Counted from the first letter of the stretch, positions 26,094 to 35,420 are shown. The stretch is 64,000 nt of DNA from Rhizobium mongolense USDA 1844 (GCF_000419765.1 NZ_ATTQ01000021.1:1-64000), one strand, 5' to 3'. Program-made: numbers and translations. Notes: a model not told the origin generated them from the sequence alone.

Positions 26094-27173
26094 TTGGCAG
26101 CAGAACAAACACCGTGGTGGGCATGGGTTTCGCCTGCAGTGGCATGGGCGATCCTGTTGGTGACGCCGTTTACAGGCAGCGCGGGCCCTGTTGGTGCGGC
26201 TGCCGGGGTCGCTCTCATCGCCACCGTCTTTGCCGCGGTATTCCACGCCGAGGTGGTCGCACAGCGGGTCGGCGAGCCCTTCGGGACGCTGGTTCTGGCT
26301 ATCGCCGTCACCGTGATCGAGGTAGCGCTGATCGTCTCGGTGATGATCGCAGCTCCGGGAGAAAAGGCGGACCTGGCTCGCGACACCGTATTCGCCGCTG
26401 TCATGATCGTGATGAACGGTATCGTCGGCCTGTGCCTGCTTTCCGGGGGCATGCGTCACCACGAACAGGGCTTTCAGCTCCAGGGAGCGAGTGCTGCCTT
26501 GGCCGTACTGGCCGCGCTCACCGTCCTGACGCTGGTCGTGCCAAACGTTGTCACGCGCGCAGCGGGGCCGATGTTCAGCACACCGCAGCTTGTCTTCGCC
26601 GGTGCAGTTTCATTGGTCCTTTACGGGTCATTCATCTTCGTCCAGACCGTGCGGCACCGCGACTACTTCCTGCCGTTCGAAGCCGATAACGAGGATGCGC
26701 ACGCGCCGGTGCCCTCAAACAGGACGGCAGCCACGAGCGCAGGTTTGCTGTTCGTCGCGCTCGTGGCGGTGGTGGGCCTTGCGAAAGCTCTGACGCCTTC
26801 GGTGGAGGCAGGAGTAGACTGGCTCGGCGTGCCGAAGGCCGTCGTGGGAATCGTCATTGCGGGCGTCGTGTTGCTTCCTGAATGCCTGGCGGCGCTCAGA
26901 GCAGCGCAAGCCAACCGACTGCAGACCAGCCTGAACCTGGCGCTGGGATCGGCACTTGCGACAATCGGCCTGACGATCCCTGCCGTTGCGCTCGTCTCGA
27001 TCGTGCTTGGCGAGCCGCTGGCGCTTGGCCTGGAGGAGAAGGATCAGACTCTGCTGGTGCTGACGCTGATCATCAGCGTGATCACATTGGGCACGGGCCG
27101 GACCACCGTGCTTCAGGGCATCGTGCACCTGGTCGTCTTTGCAGTATTCTTGTTCTTCGCCGTCGCGCCATAG
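26094..27173 (+). CDS. ChaA-type calcium/proton antiporter
   Basis: 359 residues. The frame is closed by TAA 30 bases upstream, so TTG 26094 is the only start near the first helix; its ribosome site is poor. About eleven helices form two Ca/cation antiporter repeats: AVTVIEVALIVSVMIAAPGE, then MIVMNGIVGLCLLSGGMRHH, and VVGIVIAGVVLLPECLAALR, then AAQANRLQTSLNLALGSALA. The acidic Glu in each repeat is present. ChaA exports Ca or K/Na in exchange for protons. Single gene. Confidence 0.87.
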   Translation: MAAEQTPWWAWVSPAVAWAILLVTPFTGSAGPVGAAAGVALIATVFAAVFHAEVVAQRVGEPFGTLVLAIAVTVIEVALIVSVMIAAPGEKADLARDTVFAAVMIVMNGIVGLCLLSGGMRHHEQGFQLQGASAALAVLAALTVLTLVVPNVVTRAAGPMFSTPQLVFAGAVSLVLYGSFIFVQTVRHRDYFLPFEADNEDAHAPVPSNRTAATSAGLLFVALVAVVGLAKALTPSVEAGVDWLGVPKAVVGIVIAGVVLLPECLAALRAAQANRLQTSLNLALGSALATIGLTIPAVALVSIVLGEPLALGLEEKDQTLLVLTLIISVITLGTGRTTVLQGIVHLVVFAVFLFFAVAP

Positions 27174-27226
27174 CCCTCCGGTCGCGTCGTATCCATCGCA
27201 CCCATGGGCTTTTCAGCGACATTCCT

Positions 27227-28876
27227 TCACGGCCGTCTTTCGAGGTGATGCTTCAGGCGAGCGATCTGCTCAGCGCTCCACCCGTCCACCGCCGTCACCT
27301 CGATCCAGGCGTCGATATAATGTGCCGGCGCATAGACGTGCCCATACCCTATGGGGGCTGTGGTGGCCATTGCCATGTCGAGCGTGAGCTGCAGAAGTGT
27401 CACCACCGGATACCACCGCAGCTCGGAAGACACGTCCGGACCGCGAGGCGCCATCATCCAATCCGGCTCCCTGTACAGCGACCGGTAATCGAAGAAGGTC
27501 ACCGGGTCGCTCGCATACTGCAGATAGACGATCCGCATCGGCCCCCACTGCGCTCCCGGAATCGCCAAGGCGTTCTTCTGGCTGGTGAACCGGACATACG
27601 AGCCGTCCCGGAAGCGCGGCTGCCAGGCCGGCGAACCGTGAACGCGATCGTCGGTCACCGAGCGCCAGATTCGGCTCGGAAATGGCGGGCCGCTCCACAG
27701 GGCTCCATGATACGGATCGCCGATGACTTCGAACAGTTCCGCGGATTGCTCGGAGCTTAATGCCCCAAGGCTCAGCCCATGCAAATAGAGTCTGGGGCGA
27801 CTTTCCTTGGGCAGTTTGGTCCAATGCGCGTAAACTTCGGCAAACAGCGCGCGAGCGGCATCGGCCCCGTAGTCAGGCTCGACCAGGAGGGATAACCAGC
27901 TTGTAAGATAGGAGTACTGCATCGCGATACTCGCCACATCGCCTCCGTGCAGGTATTCGACCGTGTCCATGGCGGCCGGGTCAATCCATCCGGTACCCGT
28001 CGGCATCACGACGATGAGCACCGACCGATCGAATCCACCGACGCGCTTGAGTTCCTCGACGGCCAGCTTCGCACGCGCTTCGGCGGTCTCGGCAGATCGC
28101 AGCCCGACATAGACGCGGACCGGCTCAAGCGCGTCTCTGCCGAGAAACGACTGCAAATCCTTGCTGGTCGGTCCCGTCGCGATGAATTCCCGTCCAGCCC
28201 TTCCAAGCTCGTCCCACTCGATCAGGGAGGCGTCACTGCCGGTCTTGTTCGCACCAGTCGGTTGCTGGCTCTCGGGCTCGATCAATTCGTCGAAGGCTTG
28301 GAAGGAGGAATCCGCCGCGTACAGGGCAAGCTTGAAGAGGACCCCGTCGATGAGCGACCAGAACAACGTCACCGCAATGACAATGCCGGCCAAATAGGAC
28401 ACGCGCCTCGACACAAATCGGTTGAGCCTTCTGGACGTGAACAGGAACGTTAGCTGAAACAACCACGCAAGGACGAACAGCAATGCGAAGGTCAGCGCGG
28501 CGATCAAACCGACCTCGAAGGGACGCGCAGTATCGACCGGTTCCAAGTCCATCAGGTGGCGAATCGCGTTCTGCCATTCCGACGCCCGCCACAGGAAAAC
28601 GGCGGCGATCGAAACGCAAACCACTGCAGCAACGAGCTTGATGATCCGCAGTGTGCGGTCCTTTGGCTTGGGCAATTCCAGATAGTGAGCCAGCCAGCGC
28701 CCGAACACGCCAAGGCCGTATCCGGCAGCGAAGGAAAATCCGGATAGAACCCCCTGGGTCACAAACGTGCGTGGAAGCAGCGTCGGAGTAAGCGAGGCCG
28801 CGAAGAACAGTGCTCCGATCAAAAGACCGGCGGCCGAAAAGGAATTCCAAAACCTGAAGATTTGAGATTGGGACAC
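27227..28876 (-). CDS. Membrane protein with alpha/beta-hydrolase catalytic domain
   Basis: 549 residues. Start set at GTG 28876 (reads as MSQSQIFRFWNSFSAAGLLI), since the family begins just before this helix and the 100 codons upstream look noncoding. Residues 1-200 hold five or so helices (SLTPTLLPRTFVTQGVLSGF). Residues about 215-549 form the Abhydrolase_9-like domain: RVYVGLRSAETAEARAKLAV, VLIVVMPTGTGWIDPAAMDT, and the nucleophile elbow LYLHGLSLGALSSEQ. A Ser in HGLSLG fits a serine hydrolase. Role unknown; probably lipid or envelope metabolism. Divergent from the MarC gene. Confidence 0.85.
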   Translation of the reverse strand: MSQSQIFRFWNSFSAAGLLIGALFFAASLTPTLLPRTFVTQGVLSGFSFAAGYGLGVFGRWLAHYLELPKPKDRTLRIIKLVAAVVCVSIAAVFLWRASEWQNAIRHLMDLEPVDTARPFEVGLIAALTFALLFVLAWLFQLTFLFTSRRLNRFVSRRVSYLAGIVIAVTLFWSLIDGVLFKLALYAADSSFQAFDELIEPESQQPTGANKTGSDASLIEWDELGRAGREFIATGPTSKDLQSFLGRDALEPVRVYVGLRSAETAEARAKLAVEELKRVGGFDRSVLIVVMPTGTGWIDPAAMDTVEYLHGGDVASIAMQYSYLTSWLSLLVEPDYGADAARALFAEVYAHWTKLPKESRPRLYLHGLSLGALSSEQSAELFEVIGDPYHGALWSGPPFPSRIWRSVTDDRVHGSPAWQPRFRDGSYVRFTSQKNALAIPGAQWGPMRIVYLQYASDPVTFFDYRSLYREPDWMMAPRGPDVSSELRWYPVVTLLQLTLDMAMATTAPIGYGHVYAPAHYIDAWIEVTAVDGWSAEQIARLKHHLERRP

Positions 28877-29081
28877 GGCAGCGGCCCTTAAAGTACACCG
28901 GAGTACTCCGAAAAAACCTACCGTGCAAGCTACGACGGCGCAACCTTGAACTGTGGCGCCTCGAATCCGGGTGCTTGACCGAACTGCACTGAGGGGTAGA
29001 ATTAGCAATATCTTATTTAGACATGCGCGAATCGAACGAGCAAGTCTGTCATCAACGCCATCTACAAAGCGAGCCCGTGTA

Positions 29082-29726
29082 ATGGATTTCTCGGTGATTG
29101 ATGTACAGCTAGTGGTGACGCTACTGCTGCTCTTGCTCGTCGGCATGGGTCCCAAAATCGCATTGGTGCCTTTTCTCGAAAAGACCAAGCACTACGAACC
29201 AGAGACGCAACGGGCCGTCGGGCGACGGATGGTTGTGACGGCGGTCGTCACGGCAATTGTCCTGTTTGCAACCGGAGCGCTCCTCATGCGCCTGCTGCAT
29301 ATCACCGCTGGTGCCGTGGCGGTGGCCGGTGCGATCATTCTTGCGATTCTGGCCATCGAAATGGTCGCCGGGCCCGGCAAAAAGGTCGAGGAGGACCCCG
29401 GTGTCCAAGAAGACCCAAGCCGGGTCGCCGTCTACCCGCTGGCGATACCATATCTGCTCAATCCGGTCGGCATCACAATACTCATCGTTGCCTCCGGCGA
29501 GGTCGTCTCAATCGCCAGCGCCGGCCTCGTCCTGGGGCTCGTCTTGTTTGTTGGCGCGCTCGACTATCTGGTCTTTTCCAACATCGACAAGGTGGCAAAG
29601 CGCCTGAACCCGGTCACTCTGGTAATATCCGAGGTTGTGTTCGGGATCTTGTTGACCGCGGTTGCGGTCGAACTGATGGTTTTCGGGCTGCGTTCACTTG
29701 AGATCATTGCGGGGGCCAAGCACTAG
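29082..29726 (+). CDS. MarC-family integral membrane protein
   Basis: 214 residues from ATG 29082; the frame is open further upstream, but only here does the first helix begin. Six helices: DVQLVVTLLLLLLVGMGPKI, RRMVVTAVVTAIVLFATGAL, HITAGAVAVAGAIILAILAI, PYLLNPVGITILIVASGEVV, and further. The first and fourth carry the MarC-type GMGPK/LNPVG pairs. MarC/UPF0056 proteins have unknown transport function. The gene faces the alpha/beta-hydrolase gene across 205 bases. Confidence 0.82.
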   Translation: MDFSVIDVQLVVTLLLLLLVGMGPKIALVPFLEKTKHYEPETQRAVGRRMVVTAVVTAIVLFATGALLMRLLHITAGAVAVAGAIILAILAIEMVAGPGKKVEEDPGVQEDPSRVAVYPLAIPYLLNPVGITILIVASGEVVSIASAGLVLGLVLFVGALDYLVFSNIDKVAKRLNPVTLVISEVVFGILLTAVAVELMVFGLRSLEIIAGAKH

Positions 29727-29829
29727 AACGTGAAGCTGCTGATGACCTTGGGTGCGAAGCGGCGCAATGCATGGGGAAGCGGATAGGGGGAGTCGGCGAA
29801 AACGCACGACGAGCCGAGGGGAGGACGGC

Positions 29830-30629
29830 ATGGCGGACGAGAAAATGGGAGCGGAGCCCTCGACGCTTGCGCCACCGCCTGCAAAAGCTCTCAGGCAAAA
29901 AATCCGGTTCGCCGCGTGACGCTGATCGTGATCGCGATCTGCGCCGTGCTCTTCTTCTATGGCATCGCCTCGGACCGATATACTCCGTACACAGCGCAGG
30001 GATTGGTGCAGGCGTATCTGGTCAAGATCGCTCCTGAAGTTGGAGGCAAGGTGGTCGAGATCGGCGTCGAAACCGATCAGCGGGTAGAGGCGGGCGCCGT
30101 CCTGTTTCGCATCGATCCCGACATGTATGAGCTTGCGGTCCGCCGCGCGGAGGCGCAGCTCGAAGCCGTCGGGCAGTCGATCGGAGCGTCAACCGCTGCT
30201 GTTGCGACGGCGAAGGCCAAGCGCGTTGAGGCCATTGCCAAGCGGGAGAACGCGCGGGAGCAGGCGGCGCGTACCTTCGAGCTGGTCAAGAAGGGCGTCT
30301 ATCCAACCGCCCGCCGAGCGCAGGCGCAGTCCTTCCTGGATTCGGCAGAGGCTGTCGTGGTTCAGGCCGAGGCCGAAGTCGAGAAGGCTCGCCAAGCTCT
30401 AGGCCCAACGGGTGCAACCAATCCTCAAATCCGCGAAGCCATGGCGGCATTGGAACAAGCGAGCCTCGACCTCCACAGCACGACCGTGTTGGCTCCCTCC
30501 GAGGGCGGCGTGACAAGTCTCTCGCTGGCGCTAGGACAAGTCTTGGGAAAGGGGGAAGCCGCGATGACCTACATCACAGGCTGCACTCGAAAGCTAGGAC
30601 AGAGCGTATCTCGCTCGAGTTGGCTATGA
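29830..30629 (+). pseudogene. HlyD/EmrA-type efflux adaptor, frameshifted and 3' truncated
   Basis: The first 29 codons from ATG 29830 (MADEKMGAEPSTLAPPPAKA, then LRQKIRFAA) end at TGA. The next frame continues exactly where they stop, with VTLIVIAICAVLFFYGIASD, so one base is missing near 29914. The adaptor then has its membrane anchor, lipoyl half (VEIGVETDQRVEAGAVLFRI) and alpha hairpin, but leaves homology after GEAAMTYIT at about 30579. The second lipoyl half and beta barrel are lost. A complete protein would link an inner-membrane pump to an outer-membrane channel; no pump gene is present. Confidence 0.75.
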
Positions 30630-30718
30630 AGATATTCATCGCAGGTGCTACGGCGCCCTCCAACAGCCGTGCGAAGGCGCAACTCGGCTTCGCGCCGCGG
30701 CCCTCCAAGGGTGCTTAA
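30626..30718 (+). pseudogene. Collapsed NAD-dependent epimerase gene (in-frame internal deletion)
   Basis: A 30-residue frame reads MKIFIAGATA PSNSRAKAQL GFAPRPSKGA. The first nine residues are the Rossmann start of an NAD(P)-dependent epimerase (MKIFIAGATG...), and from SNSRAKAQLGFAPR on it matches the family's C-terminal 'SN.RAK.ELGW.PR' motif. About 280 codons appear to have been deleted in frame, joining the two ends. No dehydrogenase activity is possible. It follows directly on the broken adaptor gene. Confidence 0.6.
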
Positions 30719-31017
30719 TGCATTGCCGCCCATGGAGGTCGACGAATTCGGACCGCGACGCTTTGCGCCGTCGCACGTAAGCGCGGGCCGACTACGACCA
30801 TCGCAATGGCTTTCTTGGCCCCATGGAAGAGAGCTGTGATTGCACTGCCCCCGCGGTAAATAATCGCCTGCACCGGGTACCTCATCGGGGGCAGCCGCTC
30901 ACCTGGAGTGGCGCAAACCATTGCTGATCTGTATTCACTCCTAGGCGAGCTCAAAATGCGCGCATCTCGCTTCCACCTTGATGGCAATCCCCGTCAAACC
31001 CACGCAAGAAGTGATCC

Positions 31018-31893
31018 ATGGACATCAATCAGGTTAGGTACTTTCTCAATTTGGCGGAAACCTTGAATTTCACCGAAGCCGCACGTCGAAGTGGTGTCTC
31101 GCAGCCAAGTCTCACTCGAGCAATCCAGCGTCTCGAGGAAGAATTGGGCAGTCCACTGATCTATCGCGATGGCAAGGACAGCCGCCTTACGGCACTTGGC
31201 CGCGACGTCCAGGCCGAGTTCATGCGGATTGAACTCGCGCTTCGAAACGTGCTCGAGCATTCCGAGAGCACGGTGCTCGGCCGACGCCGTATTCTCGACA
31301 TCGCTGTTGCCCCGACCATAGGGCCTGCTGCCTTTGCCGCATTCTTCGACGACGCGCTTGGAAAGCTTCCTTCCATAAAGATCAACATGCATCAGCTGTT
31401 GGCTGGAGAAAGTGCGGACGAAGTGCTTTCGGGCAAGTACCACGCCTGCATCCTGCCGCGGGCGCCGCGTCCCAACCCCAAGCTCAACGTCGTGCCGCTG
31501 TTTCGCGAGCGATTCCTCCTTGCCTGCGCGCAGAGCCATCCGTTGGCGGGCAAAGATGTCGTCAGTACCGAGGCAATTGCCGCCTATCCTTACGTCGACC
31601 GGCTGGCCTGCGAATTCCACAGCGAGATCACCGAGCACCTGATGGACCATGATGCGGTCATGCAACCGCGCTTCAGTGCCGAGCGCGAGGACTGGGTCCA
31701 GCAAATGGTAGCCGAGGGCCGCGCGATCTGCATCATGCCCGAGCGGTCCGTCGTCGTGCCGGGCATAGCGACACGCCCGGTTGAAGGGATATCATTGGAA
31801 CGCGAACTGGTCTTCGTGACGGTCTCCGGTTCCGGTACGCCGCTCGAGATCCGCAAGATCGCGCAGATGGCAGCTCGGCACGACTGGGCGTAA
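31018..31893 (+). CDS. LysR-family transcriptional regulator
   Basis: 291 residues. The N-terminal HTH is MDINQVRYFLNLAETLNFTE then AARRSGVSQPSLTRAIQRLE. The effector domain spans about 90-290 (RRILDIAVAPTIGPAAFAAF ... GRAICIMPERSVVVPGIATR). It is upstream of and co-oriented with msrB-msrA, so control of these oxidative-repair genes is possible, although LysR regulators more often act on divergent genes. No divergent intact gene is seen upstream. Confidence 0.88.
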   Translation: MDINQVRYFLNLAETLNFTEAARRSGVSQPSLTRAIQRLEEELGSPLIYRDGKDSRLTALGRDVQAEFMRIELALRNVLEHSESTVLGRRRILDIAVAPTIGPAAFAAFFDDALGKLPSIKINMHQLLAGESADEVLSGKYHACILPRAPRPNPKLNVVPLFRERFLLACAQSHPLAGKDVVSTEAIAAYPYVDRLACEFHSEITEHLMDHDAVMQPRFSAEREDWVQQMVAEGRAICIMPERSVVVPGIATRPVEGISLERELVFVTVSGSGTPLEIRKIAQMAARHDWA

Positions 31894-32006
31894 TCGGGCA
31901 GAACTGTCCTGATCCTACGGCTATTGAATCTATGCACGCCTGATATTGGGAATCCCCGTGGGGCTTCGCCATATTCAGGCAACAAATCCGAGAACGGAGA
32001 TAGGCA

Positions 32007-32450
32007 ATGACCTACGCAAAGACCGACGAAGCGGTCAGCAAACTTACGTCCGAGCAATATCGGGTGACCCAGCAAAACGGCACCGAACGCCCCTTTACAG
32101 GCGAGTATCATGACAACAAGAGGTCTGGGATCTATGTCGACATCGTTTCAGGCGAGCCGCTGTTTGCCTCGGCCGACAAGTTCGATTCCGGCTGCGGCTG
32201 GCCGAGCTTCACCAAGCCGATCGTGTCGGCAAACGTCAAGGAACTGCGGGATGGTTCCCACGGCATGACCCGCACCGAGGTGCGCTCCGCGCATGGCGAC
32301 AGCCACCTCGGACACGTGTTTCCCGACGGTCCTCAAGACCAGGGCGGCCTACGTTACTGCATCAATTCCGCAGCCCTGCGCTTCATTCCGCGCGACGAAA
32401 TGGACGCTAAGGGCTACGGTGCGTATCTCAACCAGGTGGAGGATATCTAA
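32007..32450 (+). CDS. msrB: Peptide-methionine (R)-S-oxide reductase
   Basis: 147 residues from ATG 32007, after GGAGATAGGC. Conserved blocks: YRVTQQNGTERPFTGEYHDN, DKFDSGCGWPSFTKPI, RSAHGDSHLGHVFPDGP, and GGLRYCINSAALRFIP. The catalytic Cys is in RYCINSA; a likely resolving Cys is in SGCGWPSF. The two CxxC zinc pairs of E. coli MsrB are absent (VSGEPLF and RSAHGDSH stand in their places), so this is a zinc-free type. It reduces the R-epimer of methionine sulfoxide. Its stop abuts the msrA ATG. Confidence 0.96.
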   Translation: MTYAKTDEAVSKLTSEQYRVTQQNGTERPFTGEYHDNKRSGIYVDIVSGEPLFASADKFDSGCGWPSFTKPIVSANVKELRDGSHGMTRTEVRSAHGDSHLGHVFPDGPQDQGGLRYCINSAALRFIPRDEMDAKGYGAYLNQVEDI

Positions 32451-32957
32451 ATGACCGAGAAAGCTGTTCTGGCTGGTGGTTGCTTCTGGGGAATGCAGGA
32501 TTTGATCCGCAAGCTGCCCGGGGTCATTCAGACCCGCGTGGGCTACACCGGCGGCGATGTGCCGAACGCGACCTACCGAAATCACGGTACCCACGCCGAA
32601 GGCATCGAGATCATCTTCAATCCCGAGACGATCAGCTACAGGCGGATTCTGGAGTTTTTCTTCCAGATCCATGATCCGACGACAAGAAACCGGCAGGGCA
32701 ACGATGTCGGCGCCTCCTACAGGTCGGCGATCTATTACGTTGACGAGGAGCAGAAGAAAATAGCCGAGGACACCATCGCAGACGTCGACGCTTCGGGCCT
32801 GTGGCCCGGCAATGTGGTGACCGAGGTCGAGCCGGCGGGAGACTTCTGGCAGGCGGAGCCCGAGCATCAGGATTATCTGGAGCACTATCCAAACGGCTAC
32901 ACCTGCCACTTCCCGCGCGCCAACTGGGTGCTGCCACGGCGGTCGGCGGCCGAATAA
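32451..32957 (+). CDS. msrA: Peptide-methionine (S)-S-oxide reductase
   Basis: 168 residues from ATG 32451, directly after the msrB stop, so translation is coupled. The catalytic motif GGCFWGMQDLIRKLPGV starts at residue 9. Further blocks: RVGYTGGDVPNATYRNHGTH, AEGIEIIFNPETISYRRILE, HDPTTRNRQGNDVGASYRSA, and AGDFWQAEPEHQDYLEHYPN. It reduces the S-epimer, completing repair with MsrB. A strong hairpin 57 bases downstream ends the unit. Confidence 0.96.
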   Translation: MTEKAVLAGGCFWGMQDLIRKLPGVIQTRVGYTGGDVPNATYRNHGTHAEGIEIIFNPETISYRRILEFFFQIHDPTTRNRQGNDVGASYRSAIYYVDEEQKKIAEDTIADVDASGLWPGNVVTEVEPAGDFWQAEPEHQDYLEHYPNGYTCHFPRANWVLPRRSAAE

Positions 32958-33013
32958 CCGGCCGCCTGCCTCTTGCCACGCAAAACAGCGACCATTCGAA
33001 CCGCTCCTGGAAA

Positions 33014-33033
33014 GCCCGGCGGATACGCCGGGC
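33014..33033 (+). terminator. Hairpin terminator after msrA
   Basis: GCCCGGCG and CGCCGGGC are perfect 8-bp arms around GATA, 57 bases past the msrA stop. A T-run is missing on the + strand (the sequence continues GCATAAAAAGG), so termination may be Rho-assisted. Confidence 0.5.
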
Positions 33034-33182
33034 GCATAAAAAGGAGCACGTTGTGCAGTCTGGACGCCGCCACTGCGCTGTTGCAGATCCGGGCAAAGAT
33101 TGGGCTCTGAACGAACATCTAGGTAGTCGGTCTCCGTCGCTGATGTAGAATGCTCATTTCCTCACAGCGACGGAGCATTCCC

Positions 33183-34409
33183 ATGGCCTTCAACACACAG
33201 CGGCTTCAATTTGCCGGCCATTCCGGCGCAACCCTGGCTGCCCGCCTCGACGTGCCGAACGGGTCTTTACGCGCCTACGCACTTTTTGCCCATTGCTTCA
33301 CCTGCTCCAAGGATTTGGCCGCAGCTCGCCGCATTGCAGCGGAGCTTGCGCGCGAAGGTATCGCTGTCATGCGTTTTGATTTCACGGGTCTGGGATCGAG
33401 CGAAGGCGAATTTGCTTCGACAAATTTCTCCTCCAATATCGCCGACCTGCTTTCGGCGGCCGACTATCTTCGTCAGCACTATCGGGCACCGTCAGTGCTG
33501 ATCGGCCACTCGCTCGGCGGCGCGGCGGTGCTGGCCGTCGCCAAGGACATACCTGAAGTGCGCGCCGTTGCTACGATCGGTGCGCCGGCCGATGTCGGCC
33601 ACGTGTTGAAGAATTTCGGGACGAGCCTCGAGAAAATCGAAAAAAGTGGTGCGGCTGAAGTCGATCTCGCTGGGCGGACGTTCCTTCTCAAAAAGCAATT
33701 TGTCGAGGACGCGCGTTCACACCGTATCAAGGATGCGGTTGCGAGCCTGAAAAAGCCGCTCCTCATCCTTCACGCGCCGCTGGATGAGACGGTCGGAATA
33801 GAAAACGCCAACGAAATCTTCCTCGCGGCCAGACATCCCAAGAGCTTCATCTCGCTGGACAAGGCCGACCACCTGCTCACTGACATTGACGATGCAGCCT
33901 TCGCCGGACGAGTCATATCGGGATGGCTGACCCGTTATCTTGCCGCCGACACGCCGCAGGGCACGGGGATGATCGAACATGTCCGGGTGACGGAAACGGG
34001 CGAAGGCAAGTTTCAGAATTCGGTTCAGGCAGGCAGCCACCGGCTTTTCGCAGATGAACCCGGAAACCTGGGCGGGCTCGATACCGGGCCATCGCCCTAT
34101 GATTTCCTGTCGATCGCACTCGGCGCCTGCACTTCGATGACGCTGCGCATCTATGCCGATCACACGAAGCTGACGCTCGGGCGTATCGGCGTTGACGTCT
34201 CGCATGCCAAAATTCATGTCAAGGACTGCGAGGACTGCACCGAAGCGGAACGCAGCGCAAGCGGCAGGATTGATCGTTTCGAGCGCGTCATTTCCATCGA
34301 TGGCGAGGTCTCCGGGGAGCTTCGCAGCAAGATTGCTGAAATTGCCGACAAATGCCCGGTCCATCGAACGCTCGAAGCTGTGGCGAAGATAAAAACGATC
34401 GTGAAATGA
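33183..34409 (+). CDS. Alpha/beta hydrolase fused to OsmC domain
   Basis: 408 residues from ATG 33183, after GGAG. Residues 1-255 are an alpha/beta hydrolase: FAHCFTCSKDLAAARRIAAE, FDFTGLGSSEGEFASTNFSS, and the nucleophile elbow VLIGHSLGGAAVLAVAKDIP, with a late Asp and His (LHAPLDE and DKADHLL). Residues about 265-408 are OsmC/Ohr-like: LGACTSMTLRIYADHTKLTL, then DCEDCTEAERSASGRIDRFE and IADKCPVHRTLEAVAKIKTI, with the two peroxidatic Cys in LGACTS and DKCPVH. The fusion suggests thiol peroxidase plus esterase roles. It lies beside msrAB, consistent with oxidative defence. Confidence 0.92.
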   Translation: MAFNTQRLQFAGHSGATLAARLDVPNGSLRAYALFAHCFTCSKDLAAARRIAAELAREGIAVMRFDFTGLGSSEGEFASTNFSSNIADLLSAADYLRQHYRAPSVLIGHSLGGAAVLAVAKDIPEVRAVATIGAPADVGHVLKNFGTSLEKIEKSGAAEVDLAGRTFLLKKQFVEDARSHRIKDAVASLKKPLLILHAPLDETVGIENANEIFLAARHPKSFISLDKADHLLTDIDDAAFAGRVISGWLTRYLAADTPQGTGMIEHVRVTETGEGKFQNSVQAGSHRLFADEPGNLGGLDTGPSPYDFLSIALGACTSMTLRIYADHTKLTLGRIGVDVSHAKIHVKDCEDCTEAERSASGRIDRFERVISIDGEVSGELRSKIAEIADKCPVHRTLEAVAKIKTIVK

Positions 34410-34711
34410 GAAAGGTCGACAAGCACCTCGCGGGCGCGCTGGGTCTGGCGCCCGCACGCGCGCCGTCGTCATCGAACGACACCAGTTTCAGTGCGCTCGA
34501 TCCCTTGACGGCCTAAGGACTATGCGTGGAGGTTACAATTCGGTGTACTTGTGGTCGAACCAAACTCACTGTCCTTCGCAACACTTTGCAGGGGATATCG
34601 CCACCGTTCGACCTCCGCGGCTCCGATCGAAATCAAAGCGGTCTGTCGGGTTTACAGACGTTTCTAAACCGCTATCAAGGATGCTGCCGAGTAGAAACTG
34701 AAGAGATAGCC
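34410..34711. other. Intergenic region
   Basis: About 300 bases. It holds the GCGGGCGC/GCGCCCGC hairpin at 34430-34455. An upstream extension of the MOSC frame from GTG 34526 (MEVTIRCTCGRTKLTVLRNT) has no family match and was not adopted. Confidence 0.4.
34430..34455 (+). terminator. GC-rich hairpin after the hydrolase/OsmC gene
   Basis: GCGGGCGC (34430-34437) and GCGCCCGC (34448-34455) form a perfect 8-bp stem with a 10-base loop 20 bases after the stop. No T-run follows. Confidence 0.4.
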
Positions 34712-35257
34712 ATGGCCGATGGAGAAGTCATCGCAGTTGCGGCGGACGACCAGCATCGCTTTTCGAAGAAGCAGACAACAGAAATCCGCGTTCTTACTGG
34801 CCTGGGTGTCGAGGGCGACGCGCATCTCGGCCTAACTGTAAAGCACCGATCCCGCGTCGCAGTCGATCCTAGCCAGCCGAACCTGCGCCAGGTTCATCTG
34901 ATCCACGCCGAACTGTTCGACGAGCTTCGTGAGAAAGGTTTCACAGTCGGACCAGCCGATCTAGGCGAGAACGTCACTACCCGCGGCCTCGATCTTCTGG
35001 CGCTCCCCCGCGGCGCTGTTCTGAAGCTCGGAACAGACGTCGAGCTGGAGGTGACGGGACTTCGCAATCCGTGCTCGCAGATCGACAAGTTTCAGCCGGG
35101 TCTTCTCAAGGCCGTTTTGGACAAGCGGGCAAACGGAAAGATCATTCTTAGGGCCGGTATCATGACGGTCGTGCTTAAAGGTGGCATCGTGCGCACGGGC
35201 GAGGCCATCACCGTGGTGCTGCCTCCGCCCCCCTTCTTTCCGCTGGAGTGGGTTTAA
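34712..35257 (+). CDS. MOSC-domain protein
   Basis: 181 residues from ATG 34712 (MADGEVIAVAADDQHRFSKK). The MOSC fold, a beta-barrel related to the molybdenum cofactor sulfurase C-terminus, covers almost all of it: LTGLGVEGDAHLGLTVKHRS, NLRQVHLIHAELFDELREKG, DLGENVTTRGLDLLALPRGA, and LRNPCSQIDKFQPGLLKAVL with the conserved Cys in NPCSQ. MOSC proteins move sulfur to Mo cofactor or metabolise N-hydroxylated compounds. Single gene. Confidence 0.9.
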   Translation: MADGEVIAVAADDQHRFSKKQTTEIRVLTGLGVEGDAHLGLTVKHRSRVAVDPSQPNLRQVHLIHAELFDELREKGFTVGPADLGENVTTRGLDLLALPRGAVLKLGTDVELEVTGLRNPCSQIDKFQPGLLKAVLDKRANGKIILRAGIMTVVLKGGIVRTGEAITVVLPPPPFFPLEWV

Positions 35258-35355
35258 GAAGGCACCGGTGCGGTTCGAGCTATGTGCTTGCGGATGCGAC
35301 AAGCAAAGGACGCGGGATTTCGCATCCACTCTTTTCCAATGAAGTTCAGCCACCT

Positions 35356-35380
35356 GGAACAATGGGCACATCTGCGAGTT
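35356..35380 (+). promoter_or_regulatory. EcfG/RpoE2-type promoter of the 35421 gene
   Basis: GGAAC (35356-35360), 18 bases, TT (35379-35380), 40 bases before the ATG. It fits the general-stress sigma consensus GGAAC-N18/19-TT. Confidence 0.6.
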
Positions 35381-35420
35381 TGATGGCCACTTCACGAACG
35401 CGTGAAAAAAGGAAACTTCG

